Below are positions 45,967 to 59,214 of a stretch of 64,000 bases of DNA, piece after piece (the first letter of the stretch is position 1; every line of letters starts with the position of its first letter). This DNA is from Voacanga thouarsii (lineage: Eukaryota; Streptophyta; Magnoliopsida; Gentianales; Apocynaceae). The notes beneath the pieces were generated by a model. The model had not been told where the DNA came from and ran no database searches. It was given only the letters and a program-made list of their open reading frames with translations. Position numbers and translations under genes: made by a program. The DNA is taken from assembly GCA_026120185.1 (NCBI GenBank), contig JANUWF010003378.1, positions 496,001 through 560,000 on the forward strand, written 5' to 3'.

Positions 45967-47559
45967 CTGAGAAACATAGTTCATTGGATATCACATCATC
46001 AAGAAGGAAAGACAATCCAAAGAAACTGTATAAAATTGTATTAGTGTGGATGATAAATACAAATGCATGCAAAATTTTTTATTTCATTGAACTCCCTAAT
46101 CCAACTATCCATCTTCAGTGTCCCGATTCCATTCACTTGCACAACCTCAACAATGCTTATAACCTTGCTAAACAATAACACTAAAAAATTTCAACTTCAT
46201 TTTCAATCATTGCTGAAGGAAGTTATCAGACTGCAATACCTATGACCATAACATCCATACAAACCCCTACAGCATTAGGCACTATAACTACCATTGCTAA
46301 ACAGTTACTGACTTAAGATTATGAAGCTTGATATCTTCGACTACATTCTAAAGACTCCAAATACTACAACAATAGTAATAAAACAATAATAAATCATCAC
46401 AAAGTATTTTGGATATGACCAAATTACAAATTGGAAGTTTACAAATTACTACTTCTGAATATTTTACTTGGACAAATTATAATGAAAACTAGTGGCTAAA
46501 GGAAAAAGCATAGAATTTTTAGAAGCAGAAATAAGTTCCATGAAGCAAGAAGCATTATAAATGCTATTTCAGTAATATGATGTGCATTAATTTGATAGAT
46601 GAAAATAGATGCAAGCATTACATTTAAAATGGTCTTTTATGAAATACAAAAAAAAAAAAAAAAATCAAATTTTCGAATCTGAAAGTTCAAAAAGAGTGTG
46701 TTGTAACTGCAATTCTTAAAACAGTTGTAGCATATCAAAGTTAATGCATAAGAGTTTCAATTGGTGGTGTTCGAGGGCCAAAATAGTCAAGATAGACCAA
46801 GATTCAGTAAGGTTTTCAAGAGAGGGGGGAAAATTGTTGTCCTACCAGCATAACTAAAAATTAACCCTAAAGCCTTTAATTACCTTTGCATGACGCATAA
46901 ATGTTAGGGAAGCCTTTAATGAGAGCTCTTCATGAGTAGGCGACTTGGAAATCCAAAATTAGTAGTATTAGTATTCTTGAATAGCAAACCTTTTTATTAG
47001 GATTAGTAGGATGGTTTATTGTTATTTCTTTTTGAATGTAAGTTTGTGCTCTTTGAATGAGAACATCCAGTGACATCTTTGATAACTGAATGCGGGGAAT
47101 TACAAAACAGGAATGGGCAGGGCAGTCACAAGCATAAATTTGGGACAACAAAGTGTATTTGGTATATGTTCTTGGGGAACTATCTTGCGGAGTTGATAAA
47201 ACCTATCTTGCAATACATTAAGGAGGCTTCATGAACTAGAAAAGGAGGAAATTTAGCACAACATTTTAGACTACCAAAACTAAGGCCATAGAGTAGCAAC
47301 ATACACAAACGTGAGAATAGAGTAGAAGTCCAGAAAAAATAGTAGTTCATTTTAGTACATCATGCATTGAATAACACATCCAACTCCATTCCTTATAGTT
47401 TTGGGAACAAGCTAATAAAGTATGAGCTCCTAAAGGTTAGAAACTCAGGCCAGATTTCTAGACCCTGGGTCCTGTTCCATTATCATTCAACTTCATACAG
47501 AGTTAACACAATCCACAGATTTTAACATAACCCAATGTTGGATTATCCACAGAACTTAC
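45967..47559. other. AT-rich spacer, no gene supported
   Basis: Includes a poly-A run near 46649-46664. Open frames such as 46930-47151 (minus) have no recognised motif. Confidence 0.4.
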
Positions 47560-47705
47560 CACAATCTTCCCTTGCCAGTTGCTCACTGATACCCTCCGAT
47601 TCTTTGATATCTCACAGACTACAGTGTCATCAGCAGTAGCATATCAGAATCTACTGTATCTTCATCCACCTTTTTCCTCTCCCTTTTCAACATCTTTTTT
47701 CGATT
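47560..47705 (-). pseudogene. Exon of a PC4/KIWI-like transcriptional coactivator
   Basis: On the minus strand an acceptor-like tttgttag (ending 47706) precedes a Lys/Asp-rich segment (KRERKKVDEDTVDSD). After an apparent one-base frame change comes DDTVVCEISKNRRVSVSNW, then QGKIV, followed by a consensus donor gtaagt. This matches the start of the single-stranded DNA-binding PC4 domain of plant KIWI/KELP proteins (ISKNRRVSVRNWQGKIW). The following exon (DIREFYVKDGK...) was not found downstream. It is either a decayed gene or an exon whose partners have been lost. In functional genes the product assists RNA polymerase II transcription in the nucleus. Confidence 0.7.
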
Positions 47706-48543
47706 CTAACAAAGAACAAAGGTAGTCACAGTTGAGGCGATTGCAATATGCACACCAAGCAAACCACAGACACACTATTCGGTCCAAATTTAAAACCACT
47801 TGTAGGGAATCTTTACTGATAAAAAATTTGAAAGAAGAGGCCCAAATTCAATAGTTTATGAAGTTTGCATTGTCCACCAGACCACTGCCTAAGAACATAT
47901 GTTAAATTAAGAAGAAAAATGAAAGGGGAAAAAATGGAAATTTTCTGCTGATATGGAGAAAGAAATAGTTTTCGCACAGTTGAAGTCAGCCCAAAAGCTT
48001 TAACATAAGTTAAGTCAGCCATATAGTAAGTAATATGCCAAGTTTCCGTAAATGAAAACCTGAGAAGCATCTAAAGAACCTTATGGAAATTAGATGACTG
48101 CATCTGCACATTACAAAAATAACAAAGAGCCAAAGGCAACTAAATATTTCCTTGTCAAAGGAAATGGCAAATAAGTCAAGTAAAAAGCTCAAGATTTTGG
48201 GTAATATAAAAAAAGAAATTTAATTTATGAAAGAGTAAAATTATTCCTAAGAATCGTTATGAGCCAAATAACATGATCTATGCCCAAATTTATCATATTA
48301 TTCAGCATAAAGGACACACTGAGTAGGATTTAACCACAAATTCACAGTTTCACAAATTAGTTCATTTACAGTTCATCTACAAATGCATTGCCAACCCATT
48401 CAGAAAGCCGACAAAAATGAGCCATGTATATAGATAAGAAACTACAACCCAAAAGAAAGAGAGGAAAAAAAGAAAAAAGAAAGCGCTAAATTTTCCCATA
48501 ATACTGTAAATCATCACCAACATTTATCCACTTTTTTAAGGGT
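47706..48543. other. Spacer, possibly intron of the PC4-like locus
   Basis: No coding segment recognised. Confidence 0.35.
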
Positions 48544-50077
48544 TGTAGTACCCTTTATTAGGATTCGTGGACTCCTAAACGCAGAAAACATCCACGAATC
48601 CCTTCCGAGGACCCAAGCCAAATGATTAAGATGATCTAGGGATTACAGAATTATCTCTGTTCGGCGTAATCATGATTTTTGGATTCTGGTTTTTCTGTCG
48701 TATGTGCAACTTGAACGATCACCAAGCGCTGCTATATGCGAACATCTCTATCGGATACACACGGTGAACCAACTCGTTACCCTATGAGTGCTAGCGCCTA
48801 GGGTTTGAGAGGCTTAAATTTTTTTGGTGAATGGAGGCACGAATATTAACAGAGAGCACTCTTGAGAAGATGGCTAGGGCTTTCTTTTCTTTTTTTAAAC
48901 CACCCAAACTTCTTGGAGTCCCACTCGCATAATATCTTATCATATCTTAATTTAAATTCAAATTAAATTAAAACTGATATGATAAGATTCTGGCATTATC
49001 TCAATAATTTAACTAATTAATTTATCGAGTCAGATTCTTACAATTTGGACATCATCCAAATACATTAAATGTGGACATATTTCCAGATTCATTGTATCTG
49101 GTCAATTTTCTAGGTTCGATTAACATAGACATATTTCCAGATTCCTCGAACCTGGTTACCAGAAAAATAACTTAATAAGTTCACATATTGTGTGACCTAT
49201 AGGTTTATTTAACACTACAGTGTGCCCAAATCACATTTAAATAGCCCACAAGTTATAAGTGATTTCTAGCAAAACATTATAACTATCCAGGTTAAATGAA
49301 GATCAATGATCTCTTTGAACCAAACCATAACTTTATATTTAGTCATTTTGTCACATGATATCTAAATTAAGCATAAGGCACGGAGCATGTCATCCTTATT
49401 AAGCTTAATCAATTATTTCTTGATCTCATAGTAGACTATTCAAACAAATAATATCAATATCTCAAATTGATATATTTGAGCACGTCTATACATTTTAATA
49501 GTCTAACTTATCAAGAGGCCCATGGATATCTCTCCCATAATTGAGATGGACAAATTCTTTTACTATCAATCATATTCCTCTCCCTAGTTTATTCTATATC
49601 CAACAGTGGTCTAATTTATTATTTGGTTAAAGACAACTTTAGACAATGCCAAAATATAGAATTTATCAAGTAGGAAACAATGATGAATTCAGGTCGAACA
49701 ACTTTTAATATCATTATGGCTAGAAAGTACTTATGATATGTTCCATGAAGTACTGTCACAGTGGGTCATGTCTAATACAATGTTCTTTAACATTTATTTA
49801 TATTTTGACTTGATATCATATATATCCATGACCAATAAAATATAGCCATTAAGTCACAAACATACTAATATTAATTTATTATGTTCCACTAATAATTATC
49901 GACCAGGACAGTTTAAGAATAGTCATTATATTGATTGTAGGGTTTTACTATTAAGTCACGTATTTCATGACCACAAAACTAAATGTACTATTCATTAAAA
50001 GAAATACCTCGTATTATTACATAATACATAATGACAATAGTATAAGTAATAATTGGGTCTAGGGCATAGCCCTAACA
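48544..50077 (-). mobile_element. Copia-type solo LTR (family E)
   Basis: On the minus strand it begins TGTTAGGGCTATGCCCTAG (ending at + 50077) and ends about ...AAGGGTACTACA at 48544. The start resembles family B (TGTTGGGATATATGCCC), but the body is not alignable by eye. No PBS or pol follows, and no matching TSD was found (agggt versus ctatg), so the 48544 limit is tentative. GC-richer text at 48560-48810 would be the R/U5 side. Confidence 0.6.
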
Positions 50078-51270
50078 CTATGCACCCATCCTCCCCCAGC
50101 ACACAAAAAAAGAAGAAAGAGAAACTCCCACACATCTTTCTTGTCGTCAGTATACCTTCAGCAAGTGTTAAGGAAAAAGGCTTTCTTTTTTTCATTTTTC
50201 ATCTGATTTCAAAATGCAACTTAAACTACCACTTCAAAAAAATCCCATTTTTATTTCATAACAAAATCCTCACAAATTTCTTCTTCTCTGTGCAATCACT
50301 CAAGCATTTCCACATTTTCAAATCCATAAAAAAAGAAGTTAATAAATTTGTACAAACTGCAGTGAATCAAAAAATAAACAATGCACATACATAACTATAT
50401 TCACACAACGAAAAGCTTAAAATGATGTACGATAATGCACTTGTCCCCTATTAAATGTTTCTAATGATTTACCTCAAAGAAAAGCTTAAAAATGACTCAA
50501 AGCCAATTCTACTTCTTATACTTCAGCTAGCATCAGGAAAAGCAAAAGAAAATTGCTTTGCCACACTTTCTATCCATCATGCCTTGCCTCTCATCATTCT
50601 CTTGGTCTCTGAAAACACTCATTTTTGGCTCTATCTCACTCTCTTAGCCTTTTCCTCTTCCATATTCCCACAATGAACAAAAATTCAGATAAGCAGTATC
50701 AATTAAAAAGGGAAAAAAATGCTGGGAAGAAATTCATGGAATAAGCTGAGTATACCCATCATTATAGCTCAAAATTATGGTCTACTTATTAAAGAATTAG
50801 GGTCCGCAAAAACACTAAATAACCAACCCATGTATCAAGATTACCATGTGTCCAGATAGCAAGAGAATTAAATCCACAGTACTTTGTGCATATACTAAGC
50901 AACAGCCATCGCAAAATCTTAAAAAATAAAATTTTAATAATAATACAAGATTTTTGTTATGTTCAAGAAATAGGAAAGCAAAGATTTCCAATAAAAACCT
51001 CATCTTGTGGTATTAAGTTAGAAAGCCTCCAAGTGTATACCACCATATTAATGGCTTTTATAGCATTTCGGGTGTAAAAAATCTTGGTAGATTCTCCCCC
51101 AGTGCAAGCCAAGGACATTTGATTGTCCAAAGAATCCGTGGACAGAAGATAGCACAATCAATGGGCAGCTTCTTTTTTAGCAAAAACAAAAACTTAGGAA
51201 AAAAAAAATCAAAACTTTAGGAACTCCAACGGAGAATTTTACTTTATTAAAAATAAAAAAATAAACTTAC
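50078..51270. other. Spacer, no gene supported
   Basis: T/A-rich, with several short open frames on both strands and no domain recognised. If the exon at 51271-51480 is real, this would be intron. Confidence 0.35.
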
Positions 51271-51480
51271 CTAAAAGGAAATATAGAACTTCAATAACTC
51301 CGACTCCACCTGCTACAAGAGAAAATGACCTCACTTAGTAGAGGAAGAAAGGACGAGGTGGAAGATGCGGCTAAAGGAAAACAGAGAAGAAAGTGCGGCT
51401 GAAATCTTCGTAGTGGAATGAAAACAGAGAAGACGATGAAGTGAGTGAGTGATGTATTCCTAATCCTTCTCATTTAACAA
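51271..51480 (-). other. Candidate 5' exon with consensus splice donor
   Basis: On the minus strand a CT-rich leader-like segment (tcttctctgttttc repeated twice) ends at AG|GTAAGT (donor GT at 51270-51269). It may be the first exon of the transcription unit that includes the PC4-like exon about 3.6 kb downstream, with the Copia solo LTR in the intron. This link is inference only. Confidence 0.35.
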
Positions 51481-51699
51481 CTATTTGATTTTGAAGTTAT
51501 AAGCTAAAATTCAATATCTCCACAGCTGTCAATCCTTTACAATTCCTATAGATGCACAACCAAGTGAATATAGAACAACAATGGTTCTTTGTAGTGGATT
51601 AGCGAAGAGACAAAAATGCCATTAATAGAGACTGATGAAGTGAACACGAATGACGAAAAATGAACAGTGCCAACCAAACTTATTTTTCTATAGTATACA

Positions 51700-51706
51700 A
51701 TATACA

Positions 51707-51738
<32 letters not shown>

Positions 51739-51976
51739 ATTGATTAGAGTTCATTGTACATATATTTTATATATTATTTGTGTTTAAATTGTGGGGGTTC
51801 ATATACATATAACACACACACACACATACACACACACACACACACACACAAACACACATATTTAATGAGAGTTCAATGTACACATATTTTATATATTATT
51901 TGTGTTTAAATTGTGGGGGGTTCATATACATATACAACAAATATTTTATATATTATTTGTGCTTAAATTGTGGGGG

Positions 51977-52019
<43 letters not shown>

Positions 52020-52110
52020 GTATATATACATACATCTATATAATTGATAAGAGTTCATTTTACACGTATTTTATACATTATTTATGCTTAAAATTGTGGA
52101 GAAATACATT
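51700..52110. repeat. Compound AC/AT microsatellite with about 110-bp unit repeats
   Basis: Four units of a segment containing ttttatatattatttgtg(t/c)tt and aaattgtggggg are separated by (AC)n and (AT)n runs (51815-51850; 51981-52016). Non-coding. Confidence 0.85.
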
Positions 52111-52139
52111 CTAGATTGCTACTTAATCCCCATTTTCTT

Positions 52140-53640
52140 CTTGTTTTATGTACGATGAAAATGTTGAGATTAGATAAGGATTCAAGGAGAAAAAAATCGA
52201 AGCTAAACTAAAGAGATACGATGCCGTGCCACTCATTATCCAAGCGGCCATGTAGCTGCAGAATTTCAGAAGTCAACATTCTGAAAGTCAATGATACCGC
52301 ACCCATTACCTTGCACATCATCGTGCATCATTAGGATTCAGAAAATGTATAACATCTAAACTCTACGGCCTCGTGCCAATCATTGTCCACGACACCATGC
52401 ATTATTCCAGCACATCGCAACAGTAACTCCCACGATGTCGTTTAATGCTAGAATTAGAGGATCAATGCATACAAGGTGCCATGTAGGCCACTTTCCACAG
52501 AGTCGTGCAACATCACAGATTACCCCCTATTCTATAGAATTTTAGGGATTCGAAGGAGAACCTATAAGTACCCTATTTTCTGAGAGTCTATGGGAGAGCT
52601 ACCCACGAAAACCTTCTAAGAAACCCTTTGCAACATAAGGAAAAGAAGAGAAGAGAAGATTAAGAAGAGATTTAAGAAGGAAGGAGCAACTCCAAAAGAA
52701 GATTGCAAAGTAGAAGAGAAACTATCTATAAGGCTTCCCTTTCCCTCTTTGTGATTTAATTTTGTGGTTGTTGGATTTATTTGATTTAAGCTGTAATTAA
52801 ATAGTTGTACCCTAATTTACTCTAGTATTGAATGTTTATTTAATTAGTTGATATCTATTTTGAACAATTTATTATTTAGGTTTGATGGATTGAATTAGTT
52901 GATTAGGTAATTCTCTTATGTTGGGCTTAAGAAAGGATGCATGTGGTGTATTCTTTTTATGTTAATTCAATACATTTGTTTTCCTTCGATGAACTTGAGA
53001 AGGATTTGAGGGATTTAGAATTTGATTATAGATGAGGTTTTAAGGTCACCTAGAGATAGGAATTTTAGGATTTTTTGTCTTGTAATTAGATTTCCTTGAT
53101 TTTATGCATCATTGGGTTTGATTTGTATGATAGCGATATCTGTGGGTTAGATCCTAGGGTAGGAGATTCATTACTCATGAGAGAGTGGATATTATTTTAT
53201 TTTAAAAATCTTGCTAGTGCTTGAATTTGATATCAATTGATTGAATGACGTTTATTATTTGAGTATTCTTGGAGAAATTCTTATTTAATTACATGACTAA
53301 TCTCATTTCCTTACTTAAATCTTGCCTTGTGATCTTTTAGTCTTTACCTTGATTATTGGGTTGATGTATTCGTGTGGTACTCTTTTGTCCTTAACAGTAA
53401 TAAATAGTTATTTTACTTCTAGTTTTGGTTGATTGAACAATTAAATTTAGGTAGAAGTAAGAGTAATTCATCCCATTCTTAAAGGTCTTCAATACTTAGC
53501 AATTACACTCTATACTGCATAATGGGTATGCTTGCCTAAATGTGTATGTATGAGAGTTAAATTGGTATTTTAATTTAAAACTTTTTTGGACATTAGATCT
53601 ATTTTCTAAAACATAGCACTATCACAAACCACACAAACAA
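52140..53640 (+). mobile_element. Gypsy LTR (family D), left limit uncertain
   Basis: Non-coding sequence immediately 5' of a gypsy PBS. It has TATA-like cctataagtaccc near 52560. The upstream part has repeated GC-richer phrases (gatgccgtgcc, gataccgcaccc, acggcctcgtgcc), and the downstream end block distantly resembles the family A LTR end. The left boundary was not identified. Confidence 0.55.
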
Positions 53641-53644
53641 GTTT

Positions 53645-53665
53645 TTGGCGTCGTTACCGAGGATT
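53645..53665 (+). other. Gypsy primer-binding site
   Basis: tttttggcgtcgttaccgag is a slightly mutated form of the TTTGGCGCCGTTGCCGGGGA primer-binding phrase typical of Athila/Tat gypsy elements. Confidence 0.78.
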
Positions 53666-54059
53666 GGTTGTGAATATTCCAAAAATACTTGAGTTTTATG
53701 GATTCAATCATTTTTACCTTGTGTATATATTTGATTTTAATTTTTCTTAGGTAGGTAGTTGATTGATTTTCTATTTTAGGATAGTTGATTTTAGAATTAT
53801 TTTATTAATCTTTTGTGTATATTTTTAATATGATTCTTTTATTTTAGTTGTTACTATAATTATTTCTTTTGATTTGATTTGATTTACTCTGGGATTATTT
53901 GCAATTGAATTTAGCATTGTTTTATTTTGTAGGACAATTTTCTTGTGTATACATAGAAGAGATTGTGGTAAAAAATTGGTTGCATTTGATAGTGAGATTG
54001 AGAGGACTTTTCGAAGGTTACATAGGGGGCATAAATAAAATGTCTTGAAAGCTTTGAAA

Positions 54060-55440
54060 AAATTAGACATTTCGAGTGAATTTGGTGAGAAAATGGAGGG
54101 CCATCAATGTGGTAATAGTAATGGGAAATGGGAACGGTAATGGAAGAAGAACAATTGGTGATTTTGTTAAACTTACTTTTTCGGATAGAAATTCGAGTAT
54201 TGTGAGACCTCGAGTGGATATAAATAACTTTGAGATTAAGCCTAATTTCATCCAAATAAGTTAACAAATGGTTCAATTCGATAGATTACTAGATGAGAAC
54301 CCTAATGCTTGTTTAGTAGCTTTCTAGGAGATGTGTGACATACTTAAGCTTAATGATGTACCTAAGGATGCCATATGTTGAGGGGTTTTCCCTTTTCTTT
54401 GAGGGATTGGGCTAAATCTTGGCTAAAATCCTTACCATCCAGTTCTATTATTACTTGGGATAAATTGACAAAAATTTCTTGCCAAGTATTTCCCCTTGCT
54501 AGAATGGCCAAGCTAAGGAATGTTATCTTCTTATTTTCCCTGTCGGATAGTGAAACAATTCATGATGCTTGGGAAAAGTTTAAGCAGCTGATAAGAAAAT
54601 GTCTGCAACATGGTTTTGACCTTGGTTTACAAATGTTGACTTTTTATAATAGGCTGAATTTTTCTACTAAGCAAATGGTTGATGCTTTATCGGGAAGAAC
54701 TGTTTCTTCAAAAACCCCAGAAGAACTTTTTGATTTAATGGAACATATCTCATTGAACAACCATTCTTGGAAAATGCAAAGATCAAAGGTTAAAACTCAA
54801 GGAATGTACAATATGGATAAAATGGCATATTTGGAAGCTATGTTGGAAGCACTTACAAAAAAAGTGGATACGATGAATATCAATTCTACTAGTCACGTCA
54901 TGATGTGTGATTTTGTAGAGGAGGACACCCTAATCATGAATATCAAGGAATGGGAGTTGGTAGTGAGCAACAAGTTGAATAGGTAGATTACATAGTCAAT
55001 AGAGGACAATATCACATTTCTTTTGGTAATAATTACATTCCAAATTGGAGAAATCATCTAAATTTTTCTTGGAACAATCAAGGACAAAATTAAGGAAGAC
55101 CTTAAGAAGTTCAAGCTAACTATGCTCTAAGACCCTAAGCTCCTCTACCATTTCGTGCACTACAACCCTTACCGATTCCAGAAGCACAATTAAAGCCATC
55201 ATTAGAAGATTTGGTTGCTAAGTTGGTGACTTCCACTGATGCTCACTTCTAAAGTGTTGTGGGCATCAATAAGAAACCAAGAAGTGTTAATTTACAACCT
55301 TGAAAGCCAAATTGGACAAGATGCTTGCAGAGAGGCCTATGGGAACCATGCCTGGAAATACTACAGGCAATCCACATGATGAATGTGAAAAGCCTTAATC
55401 ACTTTCTCTACTATGCTTTGCACTTGGAAAAATGTTTAGT
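54060..55440 (+). pseudogene. gag: Athila/Tat-type gypsy gag pseudogene
   Basis: Conceptual translation with frame changes: RRTIGDFVKLTF and IVRPRVDINNFEIKP (54150-54260), DENPNACLVAF, then the open frame 54375-54986. That frame contains FPFSLRDWAKSWLKSLPSSS, TWDKLTKISCQVFPLARMAK, DAWEKFKQLIRKCLQHGFDL and TPEELFDLMEHISLNN. This is the standard Retrotrans_gag signature of plant gypsy elements. A stop precedes 54375, stops follow after 54986, and no zinc knuckle or pol was found before the family B Copia begins at 55501. The element is therefore truncated. Confidence 0.85.
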
Positions 55441-57368
55441 TTTACAAGTTTTAGCTTTGTTTCATTTTTAGTGGGTTTTATGGCTTATAAGTCTTGGTTA
55501 TGTTGGGATATATGCCCTTTTAGACTAGGTTTCTTATATAATCTTGATTTGTATTAATAAAAGTATTATTCAGAGAAATTATTTGTGAATTTTTCATTAC
55601 TTTTGTGCACAATTTTCACTGGAAAAGGCCTATAGTGTTTAACTAATGGTTCATGTGAATGGAGGTCTTTCATAGTTAGGTATGAACTACGGGTTACTTA
55701 ACACATAAACTATCATTTTAACCAAATGGTAAGAATAGGAATCTCATCATGGTAAGGTTATTGTGTTATGAATTCTAAATGTGGAAAGGCTTACCTTTAG
55801 CCAATGAGTAATCTTCTCATTTCATAACACAAGTATATTTTGAATACGTAGAATTGAACCTGCAGCAGTGGTTTCTAAAGGTACTATATGGTAGAAACCT
55901 AGACTACTACTGCTACAACGTGGACTTATATTTTACAGCATGAGTCAGAGTTAGTGGTCTGACGAAACTGGAAGCATATACTTTGATATACTATAGTTGA
56001 GGTTCTATTATAGGACTGATACTTGCATGTTAGGTAAATGCGACTAGTTAGTTAAGACAGACTTATACAAGATAGCTTTTATGCTATATCACCCCTTGTA
56101 GTTGTCGAATGATCTAAATGTCCAGAGCTCTAGAGAATATGAGATGGATATTTACTTTAGGGTAGCTCTCTTGGAAAATAAAAAATATTTCAAGAAGTCG
56201 TAGATCATTGGACTAAAAGCCTAAGGATGGTATGTCTTTTAGAGAGGTGTTAGTACACTTCTTATTCTCTAAATGAACGACAATGTGTAGAGGGGTATTT
56301 TAGTTATTATACCTATAAGATGGAGATATTGCTAATGCAGCATTATCCTTGGGATCAATATTTCAAATGCAAAATATAGCTATTTACATAGCAGGAATAT
56401 TTTGATCATATTAGTAGCAAGGTGATGTGCCTTTTTGGTCATTGAAATAGCACGTAAGTCCTAATTAATTTTGGATTGAAGAAATGGTCTCAGTTAAAGA
56501 GGATTTTATTTTATTCGGGAAGTTTAATTTATTATTAGACTGGAATAAAATAAAAGGTCGAGAGAAATTAAATTAAATTTATTATCTGGTTTCATTGATT
56601 AATTAATTATTTAGGGCCTAAGTTCAGATTGAATAATTAAAAAAATTAACCTGGACCTAAACTAGATAAAAGGATTAAATAATTATCTTGGTCTATTAAT
56701 TAATTATTAGGTTATTTTTATAAGCCCAAAAACTAAGTAATTAAGGTATATTATTTATGGGCTCATTGAGTCTAAGAATAAATAATAATATTTTCTAGCC
56801 CAATAGTATGGACTAGGGTTTTTTTTATTCACAGAACTGAAGAGTTTAGGGTATGCTAAATGTCTTATGTGAAGGTCAATCTTGATAACATCTGAGTGTT
56901 TTGAAATATTAGAAGCTAAGTGTTTTTTGTTATCAGTAGAAACCATGTATATCGTATATATACTTCTGTGAACTGTGAAAAAAAAAACTCCCAGAAGCCT
57001 TTTTTTTTTTTTTCTCATCTTCTTCTTGTTTCTTCTTGATACTGCTAATTGATAGCAGGGAATCAAGGGAGATTGAGACTGTGTGCCCTCGCCTAAATTA
57101 TTTCACCAAAAAAGTTTTAGGCAGTTGAATATTCTGAGTATTGAGAAGCCTGTGCGTTCAAGCCAAGAAGGAGTAGATGGATAGCTGATTTTCAACCAGA
57201 GGTTTCAACAAGTAAATGAGGAATTCTTGTTGTTCAATTATCCTCTTTGGCACCAATGAAAATTTTAAAGTGCAGAGGGAAATGAAAAATTCTTCCGCTA
57301 TGTATTTTTCTGCGTTTTTGGCTTTTGATTGTTTGTATGCATGCTTTTCATTTATATTTTAAGCTTCA

Positions 57369-58130
57369 AGTGGTATTAGAGCCTAAAGCTTAAATGGCTT
57401 AGAAAGCATGCTAGAAAAATAAAAAGGGCCAGATAATTGTTTGGTTTTGAGCCGATGTTCCTTCATTTTTTTTGGGTATGGGATAGTTCACTATAAGCCT
57501 CACCATTGAGATTTAGGATCCTTTGTAATTTAATTGTTTTCCGTATAAATTCATGTAAACCTGAAGTTTAATGGTATAGGCAGATGTTAGTTTGTTTTAA
57601 TCCATCTTTGGTTAAAGTTTGGAAACAAAATGACGCCTGTTAGATCGTGGAAGAAAAATTGCAGAAGAAAGTTTGCAAAAAAAAAAAAAAAAAAAAATCG
57701 CGAAGAAAACTGAAGAAGAAGAATTGTGCGAGCCAGCCGCATGGAGGAGTCGAGCCAGGAAACCGAAGTTGCGGCTTGGTGTGCCTTGAGTCGTAAGACG
57801 ACTCGATTGAGCCGCGTCTTGGAAGCCGCAGCAAGCACTGCATCCTGGGCAGGATGTTGTGCATCCTCCCCAGGATTTGGTCACACTAGTGACCAAATTT
57901 AGTAGGTGGGTTGTGAGTATGTGGGCATGCAGACAGGTCGGGTGGTCCATGGGCCCTGGGCCCATGGGTCATATTTCGGTGTGGCGGGTGCGCAAGACCA
58001 AGGGAATTTTTATATTTTTTTCCTTTTTTCCCTTGTCATTTTTGCACAATTTCTTTTTCGTTTTTGGTCCCATACCAGACAAAATTATTTTTTTGTAATA
58101 GTTAATATTCATTGAATATTTCTGCATGAA
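57369..58130 (+). other. Family B leader with GC-rich hairpin cluster
   Basis: It follows the PBS. A poly-A run lies at 57678-57698. Perfect inverted repeats occur at 57788-57804 (7-bp arms), 57841-57856 (7-bp arms), 57863-57876 (5-bp arms), 57875-57898 (10-bp arms) and 57947-57967 (10-bp arms). No gag reading frame was recognised; the open frames on both strands here have GC-rich shadow composition. Confidence 0.6.
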
Positions 58131-59210
58131 AAATAATATTAAGGGATTTTAGGATTAAACAAGATCATTAATAAATTTAATTAATGTGCTTAATTTTATT
58201 CTTTGGGCACTTAGGTTTAAAAACATATAAAAGCATGAAAATATTTACAGTTTTCTAGCATGCTATTTATTTCAGTACCCATGTTTACATTTTCGCAAAG
58301 GCTAAAGTCTTTGGAAATTTTTGACAAGAAAAAATATTTTTCTTTAATTAAATGATTAATTTTAACTGAAACAAAAATTAATCTTTGGTTATTTTCTTAA
58401 AGGTTTTTATCCTTGGCATAGAAAATATTTTTGATTTTGAAATTTTTGTAAGTTAAAATGAAAAACCGTTTTAATTTATTTTCACAAAAAATGTTATTTT
58501 TGTCAAATAAAAAAACTTGAGACCAAAGTCTCTAGAAAGTTTTAATGAAATTTTTTTGAAACCATTAAGCTTTAACTAAATAAAATTAATTCATAAAAAT
58601 TTCTCAAATGGTATAAACCTTGACAAAGAAATTTTTATGGTTTAGATATTTTATTTTTAAGTTAAAAGAGAACTTAATGGAATTTTTCAAATGATATTTT
58701 TCTGAAAAACCCCTTGTTTCAGAAATTAACTGGGAGAGGGGTTCCAACAGCCCATGACTTCCATCATGATCCTCATTAGAGATTGTGAGTCTACTCGCAT
58801 CACCCTAGGAGTAAACCCGTATAGGATAGAGATACCACAATGATCTAAAACTAATGGAATGATGTAATTAATAACTCGGGACATGTACTATGATCGGCCA
58901 GCTCATGTTGGAGGCTATAATGCGAGGTATTTCGATAGAAAATGAGAATAAATGGCCTTCCCGTCGATGGATTTATCTTCTAGATCATTACCTAGAAGGA
59001 AAATTAATTCATGATGGTTAACACACTTACCTTAGAAAGTTGTTAATCTTCCCAAGAAGTTATGTCAATTTTCCTAAGAGCTAAATTAATCAGGTTAAAG
59101 ATAATAGTGATGGGGTTAACTATTATCAGTTTAATATGAGGATAAAGTGCACAAAATTATTTTGTTTTTCACAAAAAAATGAGAATTTATTTTATTTTCA
59201 ATTTTCAGAA
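58131..59210. other. AT-rich internal region of family B, no gene recognised
   Basis: Occupies the place where gag, integrase and most of RT would be, but I see no domain. It may be decayed or foreign sequence. Confidence 0.4.
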
Positions 59211-59214
59211 ATGG

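Noticed and set aside
51650..51700. tatttttctatagt, resembling a CACTA 3' terminus
   Set aside because: Does not match TTTCTAGTAGTG, and no partner end or 3-bp duplication was found.
51815..52016. Regular AC repeats as a possible array
   Set aside because: Simple microsatellites without spacer structure; not CRISPR-like, and the window is eukaryotic.
57612..57965. Minus-strand open frames of 74-117 codons
   Set aside because: GC-rich hairpin region of the Copia leader; no recognisable domain, and three frames are open at once.
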